A DNA stretch of 39,165 nt from a virus, in IMG/VR virus record IMGVR_UViG_3300042397_001415, positions 1 to 39,165 of that record; one strand, 5' to 3'. Below are positions 1 to 6,719 of this stretch, one piece after another. Under the pieces are notes generated by a model. The model saw only the letters and a list, made by a program, of their open reading frames with translations. It ran no database searches and was not told the DNA's origin. Position 1 is the stretch's first letter; each line of letters begins with the position of its first letter. Both the position numbers and the translations under genes were made by a program.

Positions 1-2
1 AC

Positions 3-191
3 CAGTTGATCGGCGGCGAGTTGCAGATCAGGATCAAGATCAAGCAGCCATCCGATGGCGACAAAGCCAATGGCTATAATGATCCGCGCAACGAGATAGC
101 GGGCGTCAAGTCGGCTGGTGGTGCTGCTCCTGCAATGCAGAATAATCTAGCGCCTACTGGTGACCGCCCCAAAGCACCTTGGGAAAAGTAA
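3..191 (+). CDS. C-terminal fragment of a DUF669-like ssDNA-binding/recombination accessory protein (5' end outside window)
   Basis: The open frame enters from the left edge and ends at TAA 189-191, so only about 62 codons are present. The visible end (ELQIRIKIKQPSDGDKANGYNDPRNEIAG, then a low-complexity Ala/Pro-rich tail ending PWEK) resembles the C-terminus of DUF669 phage proteins, where a G-Y-x-D-x-N-E/K motif precedes a flexible acidic or Pro-rich tail. DUF669 proteins usually sit between a Sak4-like ATPase and a PD-(D/E)XK exonuclease. The exonuclease follows directly here, and a Sak4-like ATPase runs off the opposite edge of the window. The family call is an inference from a short tail plus context. 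The TTG at 6-8 is internal and not a likely start. Confidence 0.5.
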   Translation, partial: QLIGGELQIRIKIKQPSDGDKANGYNDPRNEIAGVKSAGGAAPAMQNNLAPTGDRPKAPWEK

Positions 192-198
192 AAAAATA

Positions 199-222
199 CC
201 CCCCAGTTTTTCCGCTGGGGGG
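199..222 (+). terminator. GC-rich hairpin, weak or partial terminator / mRNA structure
   Basis: CCCCCCAG (199-206) and CTGGGGGG (215-222) form a perfect 8-bp stem with loop TTTTTCCG. It lies between the DUF669-like stop and the exonuclease start. No long T run follows (CAGTTTGTCG), so it may attenuate or protect mRNA rather than fully terminate. The next gene has its own ribosome site but no clear separate promoter. Confidence 0.5.
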
Positions 223-251
223 CAGTTTGTCGATCTTAAGGAGAGCGGGTC

Positions 252-1262
252 ATGAACATACCCGAACAGTTCAATACAATTCAGAACAGAATAGATCAAT
301 ACCATTCTGACAGGCAGGGCAAGCCCCGCCCCCATCTTGGTGCCAGTCTTCTCGGCCATCATTGTGACCGTTATCTGTGGCTATCATTCCGCTGGGTGGT
401 GACCGAGAAATTCGAAGGTCGGCTTCTTCGCCTGTTCCGTCGCGGTCACAATGAAGAAGATATGATCATACGCGATCTTCGCGCCATTGGTGTCGATATT
501 CGCTCCAGCCAGCGCCGTGTGGACTTTGGAGCGCATGTGTCTGGTAGTCTGGACGGTGTGATCGAGAAGGGCGTCCCAGAGGCCCCCAAGGCTCGCCATG
601 TGGCTGAGTTCAAGACGCACTCAAAGAAATCTTTCGACGATCTTTGTAAGCACGGTGTCGAAAAGTCTAAGCCGCAGCACTTTATTCAGATGCAAGTTTA
701 TATGCACGGGACCGAGATACCCCGCGCCCTCTATTATGCCGTCTGTAAGGACGATGACCGCATCTACACAGAGCGGGTCAATTACGACAAAGATGTGGCC
801 CTCAAATATATCAATCGTGGTCGCTGGGTTGCGCTGACAGATCGGATGCCAGAGCCTTGCCCTGGTGCCAGCCCTGACTGGTATCAATGCAAATTCTGCC
901 CAGCCCATCAATTCTGCTGGGAAAGCGCACCGACCCAGAACGTCAACTGCCGCACTTGCGCTCATTCAACGGCGCTAGAGAATAGCACATGGCGGTGTGA
1001 ACGCCATGAGGCGGATGACATCCCAGTAGAGTTTCAGCACCAAGGTTGCGACGATCATGTGATCCATCCCGACACGGTGCCTTGGCAAATGCTGACAGCC
1101 AATGAGGACAATCATGCCGTCTGGGTCATAGGTGATAAGGAAATTCTTAATGGCCCCAGTGGGTACAAGAGCCGTGAAATAATCGCGAACCCTGCGGCCT
1201 GTGGTGATCCTGTCGTTGAGGAAGCCAAAAGGCTGTTTCCTGATGCGGAGATAATAAAATAA
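252..1262 (+). CDS. PD-(D/E)XK exonuclease (Cas4/RecB-like, phage recombination nuclease)
   Basis: A 336-aa nuclease of the PD-(D/E)XK superfamily, expected to resect double-stranded DNA ends for phage recombination together with an annealing or Sak4-type partner. Visible motifs: an N-terminal S-x-L-G-x-x-C-D-R signature (residues 32-40), motif I glutamates around 68-70 in RRGHNEED, Asp101 in GSLDG, E-x-K at 119-121 (AEFKTH), and the Q-x-Q-x-Y helix near 146-150. A Cys cluster (C213, C216, C222, then C233, C236, C249) could bind zinc or, as in Cas4/AddB relatives, an iron-sulfur cluster; which of the two cannot be told from sequence. The start is ATG 252 with AAGGAG at 238-243. The stop overlaps the helicase start (TAATG), so the two are translationally coupled. 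Confidence 0.85.
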   Translation: MNIPEQFNTIQNRIDQYHSDRQGKPRPHLGASLLGHHCDRYLWLSFRWVVTEKFEGRLLRLFRRGHNEEDMIIRDLRAIGVDIRSSQRRVDFGAHVSGSLDGVIEKGVPEAPKARHVAEFKTHSKKSFDDLCKHGVEKSKPQHFIQMQVYMHGTEIPRALYYAVCKDDDRIYTERVNYDKDVALKYINRGRWVALTDRMPEPCPGASPDWYQCKFCPAHQFCWESAPTQNVNCRTCAHSTALENSTWRCERHEADDIPVEFQHQGCDDHVIHPDTVPWQMLTANEDNHAVWVIGDKEILNGPSGYKSREIIANPAACGDPVVEEAKRLFPDAEIIK

Positions 1263-2872
1263 TGCTTAGAGATTACCAAAAACGAGCCATAGGCGAACTT
1301 TACGACTGGTTTGGGAAGAACCCCGCAGGCAACCCCTGTGTTGTTCTCCCGACTGGCGCGGGCAAGAGCCATATCGTTGCGGCCCTGTGCAAGGACGCCG
1401 TTTCGAACTGGCCTGACACCCGCATCCTGATGCTCACTCACGTCAAGGAACTGATCGAGCAAAACGCCGCCAAGATGCGTGAGCATTGGCCGAACGCGCC
1501 AATGGGCATTTATTCAGCCAGTATCGGCAAGCGCCAGTTGGGCGAGCCAATTACCTTTGCTGGCATCCAGTCGGTGCGGACCAAGGCAAGGCTTCTGGGC
1601 CATATCGATCTAATTATTATCGATGAATGCCATCTGGTCAATCATAAGGATGAAGGCGGCTATCGGAACCTGATCAACGATCTGAGGGAGATCAATAAAA
1701 ACATTCGAGTTGTCGGCCTGACCGCCACCCCGTTCCGTCTGGGCCACGGCAAGATCACCGAGGGCGATGCGCTCTTCCACGATCTGCTGGAGCCAGTCTC
1801 GATTGAGGAACTGGTTTATAAAGGCTTCCTTTCGAACCTTCGCAGCAAGCTGACGGAAAAGCATTTCGATCTGTCTGGCGTCCATAAGCGCGGCGGCGAA
1901 TATATCGAGGGCGAACTGGCCGCAGCGGTCAACACGCTCGAAAATAACGAGGCCGTCGCGAGGGAAGTGATCAGGCTGGCTGGTGATCGCAAGGCATGGC
2001 TGTTCTTCTGCTCTGGTGTCGCCCACGCGCAGGCTATGGCAGATACGCTGAACGATCACGGCATCCCCGCTGACTTTGTTATCGGATCGACGCCCAAGGC
2101 AGAGAGGGAGCGGATCATTGCCGATTTTAAGTCTGGGAAGCTGCGGGCGCTAACCAACGCCAACGTCCTTACGACCGGCTTTGACTATCCCGACATCGAT
2201 CTGATCGCTATGCTGCGTCCGACGATGAGCGCATCGCTATACGTCCAGATGGCTGGGCGTGGGATGCGGGTCAAAAGCCACACCGATCATTGCCTAGTAC
2301 TCGACTTTGCAGGCGTGGTGGCCCAGCACGGCCCCATCACGGCGATCCAAGCCAAATCACCAAGCCAAAAATCAGATAACTCTGGCGAGGCTCCAGTGAA
2401 GGTTTGCGACAATTGCAATGAACTAGTGGCGATCAGCCAGAGAGAATGCCCGTCCTGCGGCTATAACTTTCCTCCGCCAGAGGAGAAGGTCTATAAGCTG
2501 CACCAAGACGATATTATGGGGCTGGGCGTCCTTGAAATGCCGATTAAAAGCTGGCGCTGGAGGAAGCACACCAGCCGCACCAGTGGCAAGGACATGCTCG
2601 CAGTCTCTTATTACGGTGCCTTGTCCGATCCTGTTGTGACGGAATATTTCCCTATCCTGCACGATGGCTATGCAGGCACGAAAGCCATGAAGGCCATCAC
2701 TGATATAGCAACGGAAAGTGGTGTTTCCTTTTCAGACCTAGAAGGTCTAGAGGATATGGCTAAGGCTCTGTATGATGGTGTTCTACCGAGGCAGATTAAG
2801 TTTAAGGTGGACGGCAAATTCCACCGCGTATTAGAAAGGATTTGGGAACATGAGACCGTCGAAGCCGCCTGA
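1262..2872 (+). CDS. DEAD/DEAH-box superfamily 2 helicase with C-terminal zinc ribbon
   Basis: A 536-aa SF2 DNA/RNA helicase of the type common in phage replication-recombination blocks (UvsW/RadD-like). Motif I is PTGAGKS (30-36), motif II is DECH (121-124), motif III is TATP (154-157) and motif VI is QMAGRGMR (329-336). After the helicase core, a zinc ribbon is formed by C382-x2-C385 and C396-x2-C399, followed by about 130 residues I do not recognise. RadD-type helicases carry a similar zinc finger after motif VI, so a RadD-like role in recombination or fork repair is a reasonable inference. It overlaps the exonuclease by 1 nt, and its 3' end overlaps the next small gene by 23 nt. Confidence 0.88.
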   Translation: MLRDYQKRAIGELYDWFGKNPAGNPCVVLPTGAGKSHIVAALCKDAVSNWPDTRILMLTHVKELIEQNAAKMREHWPNAPMGIYSASIGKRQLGEPITFAGIQSVRTKARLLGHIDLIIIDECHLVNHKDEGGYRNLINDLREINKNIRVVGLTATPFRLGHGKITEGDALFHDLLEPVSIEELVYKGFLSNLRSKLTEKHFDLSGVHKRGGEYIEGELAAAVNTLENNEAVAREVIRLAGDRKAWLFFCSGVAHAQAMADTLNDHGIPADFVIGSTPKAERERIIADFKSGKLRALTNANVLTTGFDYPDIDLIAMLRPTMSASLYVQMAGRGMRVKSHTDHCLVLDFAGVVAQHGPITAIQAKSPSQKSDNSGEAPVKVCDNCNELVAISQRECPSCGYNFPPPEEKVYKLHQDDIMGLGVLEMPIKSWRWRKHTSRTSGKDMLAVSYYGALSDPVVTEYFPILHDGYAGTKAMKAITDIATESGVSFSDLEGLEDMAKALYDGVLPRQIKFKVDGKFHRVLERIWEHETVEAA

Positions 2873-3041
2873 ATTGATCGATTGGGAGCAGTGGGTCCGC
2901 CCTGCTCCGCCTCAATTCTGCCATAATTGCGATCATTATTCTGGCGATGGATATTGCTATGTTTTCCAAATGATCCCGCCAGCCGACTTTGCCAATTCTA
3001 AGGGCGCTTGCCCGAACTGGGAACAGGAGCTACCGTTTTGA
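2850..3041 (+). CDS. Small cysteine-rich protein, putative zinc-binding
   Basis: A 63-aa protein with C-x2-C (FCHNCDHY), then C (GYCYVF) and a last C (GACPNW), a four-Cys pattern suited to one zinc ion. Small phage proteins of this type, with C-x2-C, a short Gly loop, a Cys and a final C-P-x-W, are common but unassigned. It starts inside the helicase 3' end and overlaps the next gene's TTG start (TTGA), so it lies in a tightly coupled unit. The Cys spacing recalls the 65-aa protein encoded at 35206-35403, which may be a distant relative. Confidence 0.7.
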   Translation: MRPSKPPELIDWEQWVRPAPPQFCHNCDHYSGDGYCYVFQMIPPADFANSKGACPNWEQELPF

Positions 3042-3382
3042 CCGACCGCATCCCCACCGAGCATGAAGAACAACGAGAACTGGTCCGCTGGTTCCGCCAG
3101 AAATATAAAGGCATTCGCATCTTTGCGATTCCGAACGGTGGGTATCGGACACGATCCACGGCAGCAAAGTTGAAGGCCGAAGGCGTGATGCGCGGCGTCC
3201 CTGATCTGTTTGTCCCAGCCCATAATCTCTGGATCGAGATGAAGCGGGTCAAGGGCGGGAAGCTATCTCCAGAGCAGCGTGATTGGATTAACTATCTGGA
3301 AATGCTTGGTAATACTGTCTTTGTCTGCCACGGTGCAGACCATGCCAAGGATGCTGTTGACAAGTTTTTTTCTAGTCTATGA
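3038..3382 (+). CDS. VRR-NUC domain nuclease
   Basis: A 114-aa stand-alone VRR-NUC protein, the phage branch of the PD-(D/E)XK superfamily thought to act on branched DNA such as Holliday junctions (the family includes eukaryotic FAN1). Signatures in order: the N-terminal EHEEQRELVRW helix, IPNGGYR, the substrate helix AAKLKAEG, GVPDLF with the metal-binding Asp, IEMK (the E-x-K motif) and a late Q-x-x-W helix. I chose TTG 3038 as start because CAGGAG at 3024-3029 lies 8 nt upstream and the TTGA overlaps the preceding stop. A longer frame reaching TTG 3008 lacks such a site. It is one of two nucleases in this short block. Confidence 0.85.
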   Translation: MTDRIPTEHEEQRELVRWFRQKYKGIRIFAIPNGGYRTRSTAAKLKAEGVMRGVPDLFVPAHNLWIEMKRVKGGKLSPEQRDWINYLEMLGNTVFVCHGADHAKDAVDKFFSSL

Positions 3383-3420
3383 GAATTTTGCTTGACGGAG
3401 GGTATTGGCGGAATTAGGAG

Positions 3421-3429
3421 TTATCCACA
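3421..3429 (+). other. Perfect DnaA-box match in a short intergenic gap
   Basis: TTATCCACA matches the bacterial DnaA box consensus exactly. It lies in the 67-nt gap between the VRR-NUC gene and the next ORF, downstream of a weak -35-like TTGACG (3392-3397). A chance occurrence is possible. It gains some interest because the phage encodes a DnaA domain IV protein and has a second perfect box at 35556-35564. Confidence 0.35.
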
Positions 3430-3449
3430 TAGGAAGTAAGGAGAATGTA

Positions 3450-3650
3450 ATGACCGAAAATGAAATCCTAGCCAAGGCCGCAGCGGTATTCGCTGAACTT
3501 GACGCCATCAACAAGGAAAAGAGGCGCCTCGACGATGAGGTCCGCGGCCTCTGCCGCCAGTTCGATATTGCCGGTAGCGTCTGGGGCTTCCAGCCCCACC
3601 ACCTTCGCCGCGCCTGTGAGGCTCGCGGCATCATGGAGGTGGCAGCATGA
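3450..3650 (+). CDS. Small hypothetical protein, N-terminal coiled coil
   Basis: A 66-aa protein of no family I recognise. The first ~35 residues (MTENEILAKAAAVFAELDAI, then charged Lys/Arg/Asp) should form a helix or short coiled coil, and the rest is a small basic segment with GFQPHHLRR. The ATG at 3450 is preferred over an in-frame start at 3405 because TAAGGAG (3437-3443) is 6 nt upstream. Its stop overlaps the next start (ATGA). Confidence 0.65.
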   Translation: MTENEILAKAAAVFAELDAINKEKRRLDDEVRGLCRQFDIAGSVWGFQPHHLRRACEARGIMEVAA

Positions 3651-3916
3651 TTAAGTTCTACGAATGGGAACCGATGTACGACGGTCACAAGCCGCCATAC
3701 TGGAAAAACGACATGCCTTGGGCGTTGGCTCCTAGCGAGCCTCTGGGCCAGCACAAGGAGCCGTCTTGGATCAAAGGCACTGGCTATTCCGTGCCGGTCG
3801 ATTGCGTAAGAAATAAAGTGGATCTCAATTGGGTGCTGTCCGAGTTGCACCGTTATACGCCGCAGCAGTTGGCGGTTTATGGGATCGTCATTGCTTATGG
3901 GGATAATTATGACTGA
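3647..3916 (+). CDS. Small hypothetical protein
   Basis: An 89-aa acidic to neutral, Trp/Tyr-rich protein (MIKFYEWEPMYDG, PYWKNDMPW, LNWVLSELHRY). I do not recognise a family. No membrane segment or Cys motif is visible. It begins at an ATGA overlap with the previous gene and its end overlaps the next ORF by 8 nt, so it belongs to the same coupled early unit. Confidence 0.6.
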   Translation: MIKFYEWEPMYDGHKPPYWKNDMPWALAPSEPLGQHKEPSWIKGTGYSVPVDCVRNKVDLNWVLSELHRYTPQQLAVYGIVIAYGDNYD

Positions 3917-4169
3917 TGAACTGGTGAAGCGGCTGCGGGATAGCTGCGTCTACAACCAGCAGCACTACGTGCCAGACCCGCTAGTAGAAGAAGCCGCCGA
4001 CCGCATCGAAGCCCTCACCGCCGAGAACGAGTGGCTGAAGGAATTGTTGAGGCGAAATATCGACGACGAACCCTGCCGACTAGACCACCACGGATACTGC
4101 CAAGCGCACTATCTGGAGGAGGATTGCAGTGTGGCGGCAGCCCTTGCAGCACTGGAGAAGCAACCATGA
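3909..4169 (+). CDS. Small hypothetical helical phage protein
   Basis: An 86-aa protein starting MTDELVKRLRD, with VEEAADRIEALTAENEWLKELL forming a clear amphipathic helix or coiled coil. The opening pattern is widespread in small phage early proteins, including ones loosely annotated as Lar-like restriction alleviation proteins, but no specific function follows. C-terminal Cys/His residues (PCRLDHHGYCQAHYLEEDC) may bind a metal. ATG 3909 is favoured over an upstream in-frame start at 3879 because it limits the overlap with the preceding gene to 8 nt. Confidence 0.6.
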   Translation: MTDELVKRLRDSCVYNQQHYVPDPLVEEAADRIEALTAENEWLKELLRRNIDDEPCRLDHHGYCQAHYLEEDCSVAAALAALEKQP

Positions 4170-4438
4170 CCACAGAAACACCACCCGATTGGGTTCTGCT
4201 CGAAGCTGCGAAGCGGGGCGACATGCTACACTGGGGACTAGAACAGCTACAAACCATATACAAAACGGGATGTATCTTCACCGCTCTCTGCGACATGATA
4301 GCAAAACACGAGAAAAGACCCGTAGACCGTAAACTACTTTGCGCCCGTGAGGCTAGAGATAGCACGCGGGCCGAGGCTACCACCGTTGCAATCGCCATCC
4401 GCGCTATCGAGCTTTGGGAAGAAGGCTTTGGGAAATGA
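4166..4438 (+). CDS. Small hypothetical protein
   Basis: A 90-aa protein (MTTETPPDWVLLEAAKR...) rich in helix-forming residues, without a recognised domain. The ATG at 4166 overlaps the previous stop (ATGA) and has GGAGAAG at 4154-4160. The longer frame from 4031 is simply the out-of-frame extension through the neighbouring gene. Its own stop overlaps a 25-codon ORF downstream. Confidence 0.6.
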   Translation: MTTETPPDWVLLEAAKRGDMLHWGLEQLQTIYKTGCIFTALCDMIAKHEKRPVDRKLLCAREARDSTRAEATTVAIAIRAIELWEEGFGK

Positions 4439-4512
4439 ACCTGCGCCAATTCCTCTGGGATAATTTTGGTTTCGACATCTACGAATGGGACGAAGCCGAC
4501 ATAAGATTTTAA
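4435..4512 (+). CDS. Very small ORF, hypothetical (25 aa)
   Basis: The sequence MNLRQFLWDNFGFDIYEWDE plus five residues is encoded from an ATGA overlap with the preceding gene. The overlap style matches the confirmed gene junctions around it, and the peptide has a non-random aromatic/acidic composition. No family is recognised. It could also be a non-functional reading frame. Confidence 0.3.
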   Translation: MNLRQFLWDNFGFDIYEWDEADIRF

Positions 4513-4654
4513 GCCTACCCACCCCCGATCCTTTCATATCTCGACAACCACGGCGGGATTGATGGCTAGGCAGCAGAAGTATCAAACGCTTCGGGGAGAT
4601 GGGGAAACGCAAAGGGCGTGAATGCCTAGCAACGTGGCAATTATAGGAGAAGGT

Positions 4655-4831
4655 ATGACATCAGATTCTGAAGCAGTTTTAATCAAGGCCCGCGAACTGG
4701 CGATTGAGAATATGCGCCCCGGCCTTGTCGTGGAACGTGCGATCCGAAACGGTGCCTATGACAAAGGCACCATGATAACAAAGTGGATTCCAGTGGTTCT
4801 GGCTAATCGCGAGGAAGTGATTGAGGAGTAA
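4655..4831 (+). CDS. Small hypothetical protein
   Basis: A 58-aa acidic helical protein (MTSDSEAVLIKARELAIENM...) not assigned to a family. AGGAG at 4645-4649 supports ATG 4655 over the longer start at 4622. The 142-nt stretch before it (4513-4654) holds no convincing gene or terminator. This is the last + strand gene of the left block; its stop codon abuts the stop of the converging - strand gene with no bases between them. Confidence 0.55.
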   Translation: MTSDSEAVLIKARELAIENMRPGLVVERAIRNGAYDKGTMITKWIPVVLANREEVIEE

Positions 4832-5449
4832 TCAATACCCTCGATCACCTTCGCCCAACGGCTGCCATTTAACCAGTCGTGTCCAATTGGCTTTGACATA
4901 GCGTTCAGCAAAAGGTTGGCGTAACTTTAACCGAGAAACCATGCGTTCGATGCTAGGGTGGTAAGTTCCCATCCTAGCATCTTCGTTTGTGTAGAGATTA
5001 GGGTCAATTGGATCAATGTCGCTCCAATACCCCTTGGCGACATAAGGGCTGTCAGAACGAATCATTGATCGCGCCTGTATCCGATATTCGGACGCCATGT
5101 TTTCGCGTTTGTAAAACAGCTTGATCGCGGCGATCTCGATGGCTTGACCAGTCAATTCCCGATCATCTAGGTTAAATGGAATTAGGCGAAGCGTAACAGC
5201 CATCATGAATGCCACGCCAGCGGACGCCAGAGTGCCACACAGCGCATCATCAAGCCCAAGGGCATGTCCGCCCCATGCAGCAGCCCATAGCGCCACAGGG
5301 ACGCCCCAGAACCAAAAAACATAACGGGTAAACTCGTACCACTCCTGAAGCAGCACGGCAGCAAAGTATCGTGTGCCGGTGTGAATCTTAATTCCACTCG
5401 GCCCGTTCTGGGCAAAGTGCCTATCGTTCTTGATGATCTTTATAAACAT
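4832..5449 (-). CDS. Membrane protein of unknown function at the end of the late operon
   Basis: A 205-aa protein with two adjacent hydrophobic segments (about residues 42-60, FVFWGVPVALWAAAWGG-like, and about 70-92), then a soluble charged C-terminus with DDRELTGQAIEIAAIKLFYKRE. It lies just downstream of the spanins and overlaps the i-spanin end by 29 nt. Position suggests a lysis-associated or host-membrane function, but I recognise no family. It is the last gene in the long - strand transcription unit. Confidence 0.6.
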   Translation of the reverse strand: MFIKIIKNDRHFAQNGPSGIKIHTGTRYFAAVLLQEWYEFTRYVFWFWGVPVALWAAAWGGHALGLDDALCGTLASAGVAFMMAVTLRLIPFNLDDRELTGQAIEIAAIKLFYKRENMASEYRIQARSMIRSDSPYVAKGYWSDIDPIDPNLYTNEDARMGTYHPSIERMVSRLKLRQPFAERYVKANWTRLVKWQPLGEGDRGY

Positions 5450-5951
5450 CTGCCAAGCCTTCCCCGATTAACTTATCGCCCCAAGCCTTAACATCCATCA
5501 ATCGGGCCGTGTTGGCGTTGAGGATGTCGAAGTCGGCGCGGGATAGTATGACGGCGTCTTCACTGGGTCGGTCACCGCCTTCGGAAGGATCACTTTCGGG
5601 GGCGGTGTTGGTTTTGGCTGGACAATGATTTCCCCACCGCATCCGGCGAGCATAAGCGTCAGCAGCGGAAGCAATTTTAAGCCGGTTTGTTTCGTTCTCA
5701 TCTGTCAACCTCGCTATCTGGTCTTGTTTACTCTGGACGGCCTGATTGAGCGCCAATTGCTCTTTACCGGCGTTCTCAGAAGCGATCTTCATTCCGGCTA
5801 TGGTGTCGCGGGCGTCACCAAGTTGCTCGTAAAGCCCATCCCAAAAGAGAAAGCCTTCGATACGGGCGGTTTGGATTAGGGCTAGGCCCAAGAAGAGAAT
5901 GGCCAAAGCGCCATAGACCTTTGATGTGATCGCGCTGAATGGGTTAAACAT
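5421..5951 (-). CDS. Rz: i-spanin (Rz-like inner-membrane spanin)
   Basis: A 176-aa type II membrane protein: short basic N-terminus, one transmembrane segment at about residues 12-30 (GALAILFLGLALIQ), then a long helical periplasmic part with a coiled-coil stretch (roughly 45-100). This is i-spanin architecture: it pairs with an outer-membrane lipoprotein to disrupt the outer membrane after endolysin action. An o-spanin frame is embedded in it (5498-5701), which strongly supports the call. The longer frame (to 6026) runs back through the holin-like gene, so I start at ATG 5951, 6 nt after AGGGGG; ATG 5954 is an alternative. Confidence 0.82.
   Translation of the reverse strand: MFNPFSAITSKVYGALAILFLGLALIQTARIEGFLFWDGLYEQLGDARDTIAGMKIASENAGKEQLALNQAVQSKQDQIARLTDENETNRLKIASAADAYARRMRWGNHCPAKTNTAPESDPSEGGDRPSEDAVILSRADFDILNANTARLMDVKAWGDKLIGEGLADVYKDHQER
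5498..5701 (-). CDS. Rz1: o-spanin (Rz1-like lipoprotein) nested inside the i-spanin gene
   Basis: A 67-aa frame wholly inside the i-spanin gene, in a different frame on the same strand. It has a basic N-terminus, a hydrophobic stretch LLPLLTLM and a lipobox L-A-G-C with Cys21 as the lipidated residue, then a Pro-rich mature region (QPKPTPPPKV, PVKTPSYYPAP). A short Pro-rich outer-membrane lipoprotein nested in Rz is the classical Rz1 arrangement of lambda-like phages. The remaining mature peptide is about 47 residues, in the normal range for o-spanins. Confidence 0.85.
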   Translation of the reverse strand: MRTKQTGLKLLPLLTLMLAGCGGEIIVQPKPTPPPKVILPKAVTDPVKTPSYYPAPTSTSSTPTRPD

Positions 5952-6213
5952 CATTTTCCCCCTGATCACTAATCTCCACGCCATCACGGCCAGCCTTGAT
6001 CGTGCGTTTATAAAGCAACGCCCCAAAGCCAGTCATCCCGACAATGATCTGCACATGAGCCGCCATGGCGAGCCAGAAAGAAAGTCCGCTATCTTTGCGT
6101 ACAATATAGACCCCAATCGCCGCAAACACCGTCATAACGATGCTGCCGCCGAGCAGGGCAAGGAATGCCCAAGCCCTGCGGCCATCTGGCGTTAGGATCG
6201 GCGGCAACTTCAT
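5944..6213 (-). CDS. Holin-like small membrane protein
   Basis: An 89-aa protein with two transmembrane segments (about 14-37 and 45-68) joined by a short charged turn (RKDSG) and a charged C-terminal tail. Size, topology and location directly after the endolysin gene fit a class II type holin. It overlaps the endolysin stop (ATGA) and runs into the i-spanin start. A second small membrane protein upstream (7767-7967) is the other holin candidate, so one may be the holin and the other an antiholin or pinholin; the sequence does not decide. Confidence 0.65.
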   Translation of the reverse strand: MKLPPILTPDGRRAWAFLALLGGSIVMTVFAAIGVYIVRKDSGLSFWLAMAAHVQIIVGMTGFGALLYKRTIKAGRDGVEISDQGENDV

Positions 6214-6719
6214 TCAGCCATGTCCAAAGCATGCCTACGAACTTCGGACACGCGGCGCGTCCAGCCCTTACCAAAGCGCCAGAACGTGTCTAGATTGCGC
6301 AGGAAGCTCACACGGCGGTCGCACAGCGCGTTTATCGTGGTGACAGGTGATTTGATAGCTGAGAGCGTCATTGCCCCTATAACGCCGTCCTGAGCCACGC
6401 CCAGCACCGCCTGCAAATGCTTCGATGCTCTGCTAACACCAGAATTGACCGCATAGTCGAAAACAGCATAGTCCAGACCGCGAGGCAGGAAGTCTCCCTG
6501 CACCCGATCCCAGTACTGGAATTTGTAGATCGCCTTGATCTCATCCTCGGTGATAAATTTCACCGACTGGATCGGACGCGCACGGGTCTTGCGATAGGCG
6601 TCATAGACCGCCTTCGTAACGCCCTTGTTGGTCTCTCCGCCCCTATCGTGCGGATCGTTCACGTATCCGCCTTCGTGAGCCAGAACGAGCTTCAGTGCTT
6701 CATCGAAATTCGTATTCAT
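6210..6719 (-). CDS. Endolysin, GH108-type N-acetylmuramidase
   Basis: A 169-aa lysozyme-like endolysin that would cleave peptidoglycan at the end of infection. The N-terminal signature E16-G-G-Y followed by D-P-x-D-x-G-G-x-T-N-x-G is that of glycoside hydrolase family 108, with Glu16 as the catalytic acid. A C-terminal region (AVNSGVSRASKHLQAVLG, VGAQDG-like turn, DRR..FLR) matches the peptidoglycan-binding extension usual in this family. No signal peptide is seen, so export would depend on a holin. AGGAGG precedes ATG 6719, and TAATG overlaps the preceding phosphoesterase stop. Confidence 0.9.
   Translation of the reverse strand: MNTNFDEALKLVLAHEGGYVNDPHDRGGETNKGVTKAVYDAYRKTRARPIQSVKFITEDEIKAIYKFQYWDRVQGDFLPRGLDYAVFDYAVNSGVSRASKHLQAVLGVAQDGVIGAMTLSAIKSPVTTINALCDRRVSFLRNLDTFWRFGKGWTRRVSEVRRHALDMAE

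Noticed and set aside
3392-3420. Sigma-70 promoter before the ORF at 3450 (TTGACG, spacer, TAGGAG)
   Set aside because: The -10 matches only half of the consensus; kept only as a remark beside the DnaA-box entry.
4562-4621. 19-codon ORF (MARQQKYQ...) in the gap before 4655
   Set aside because: Very short, no good ribosome site and no overlap with neighbours of the kind seen elsewhere; not supported.
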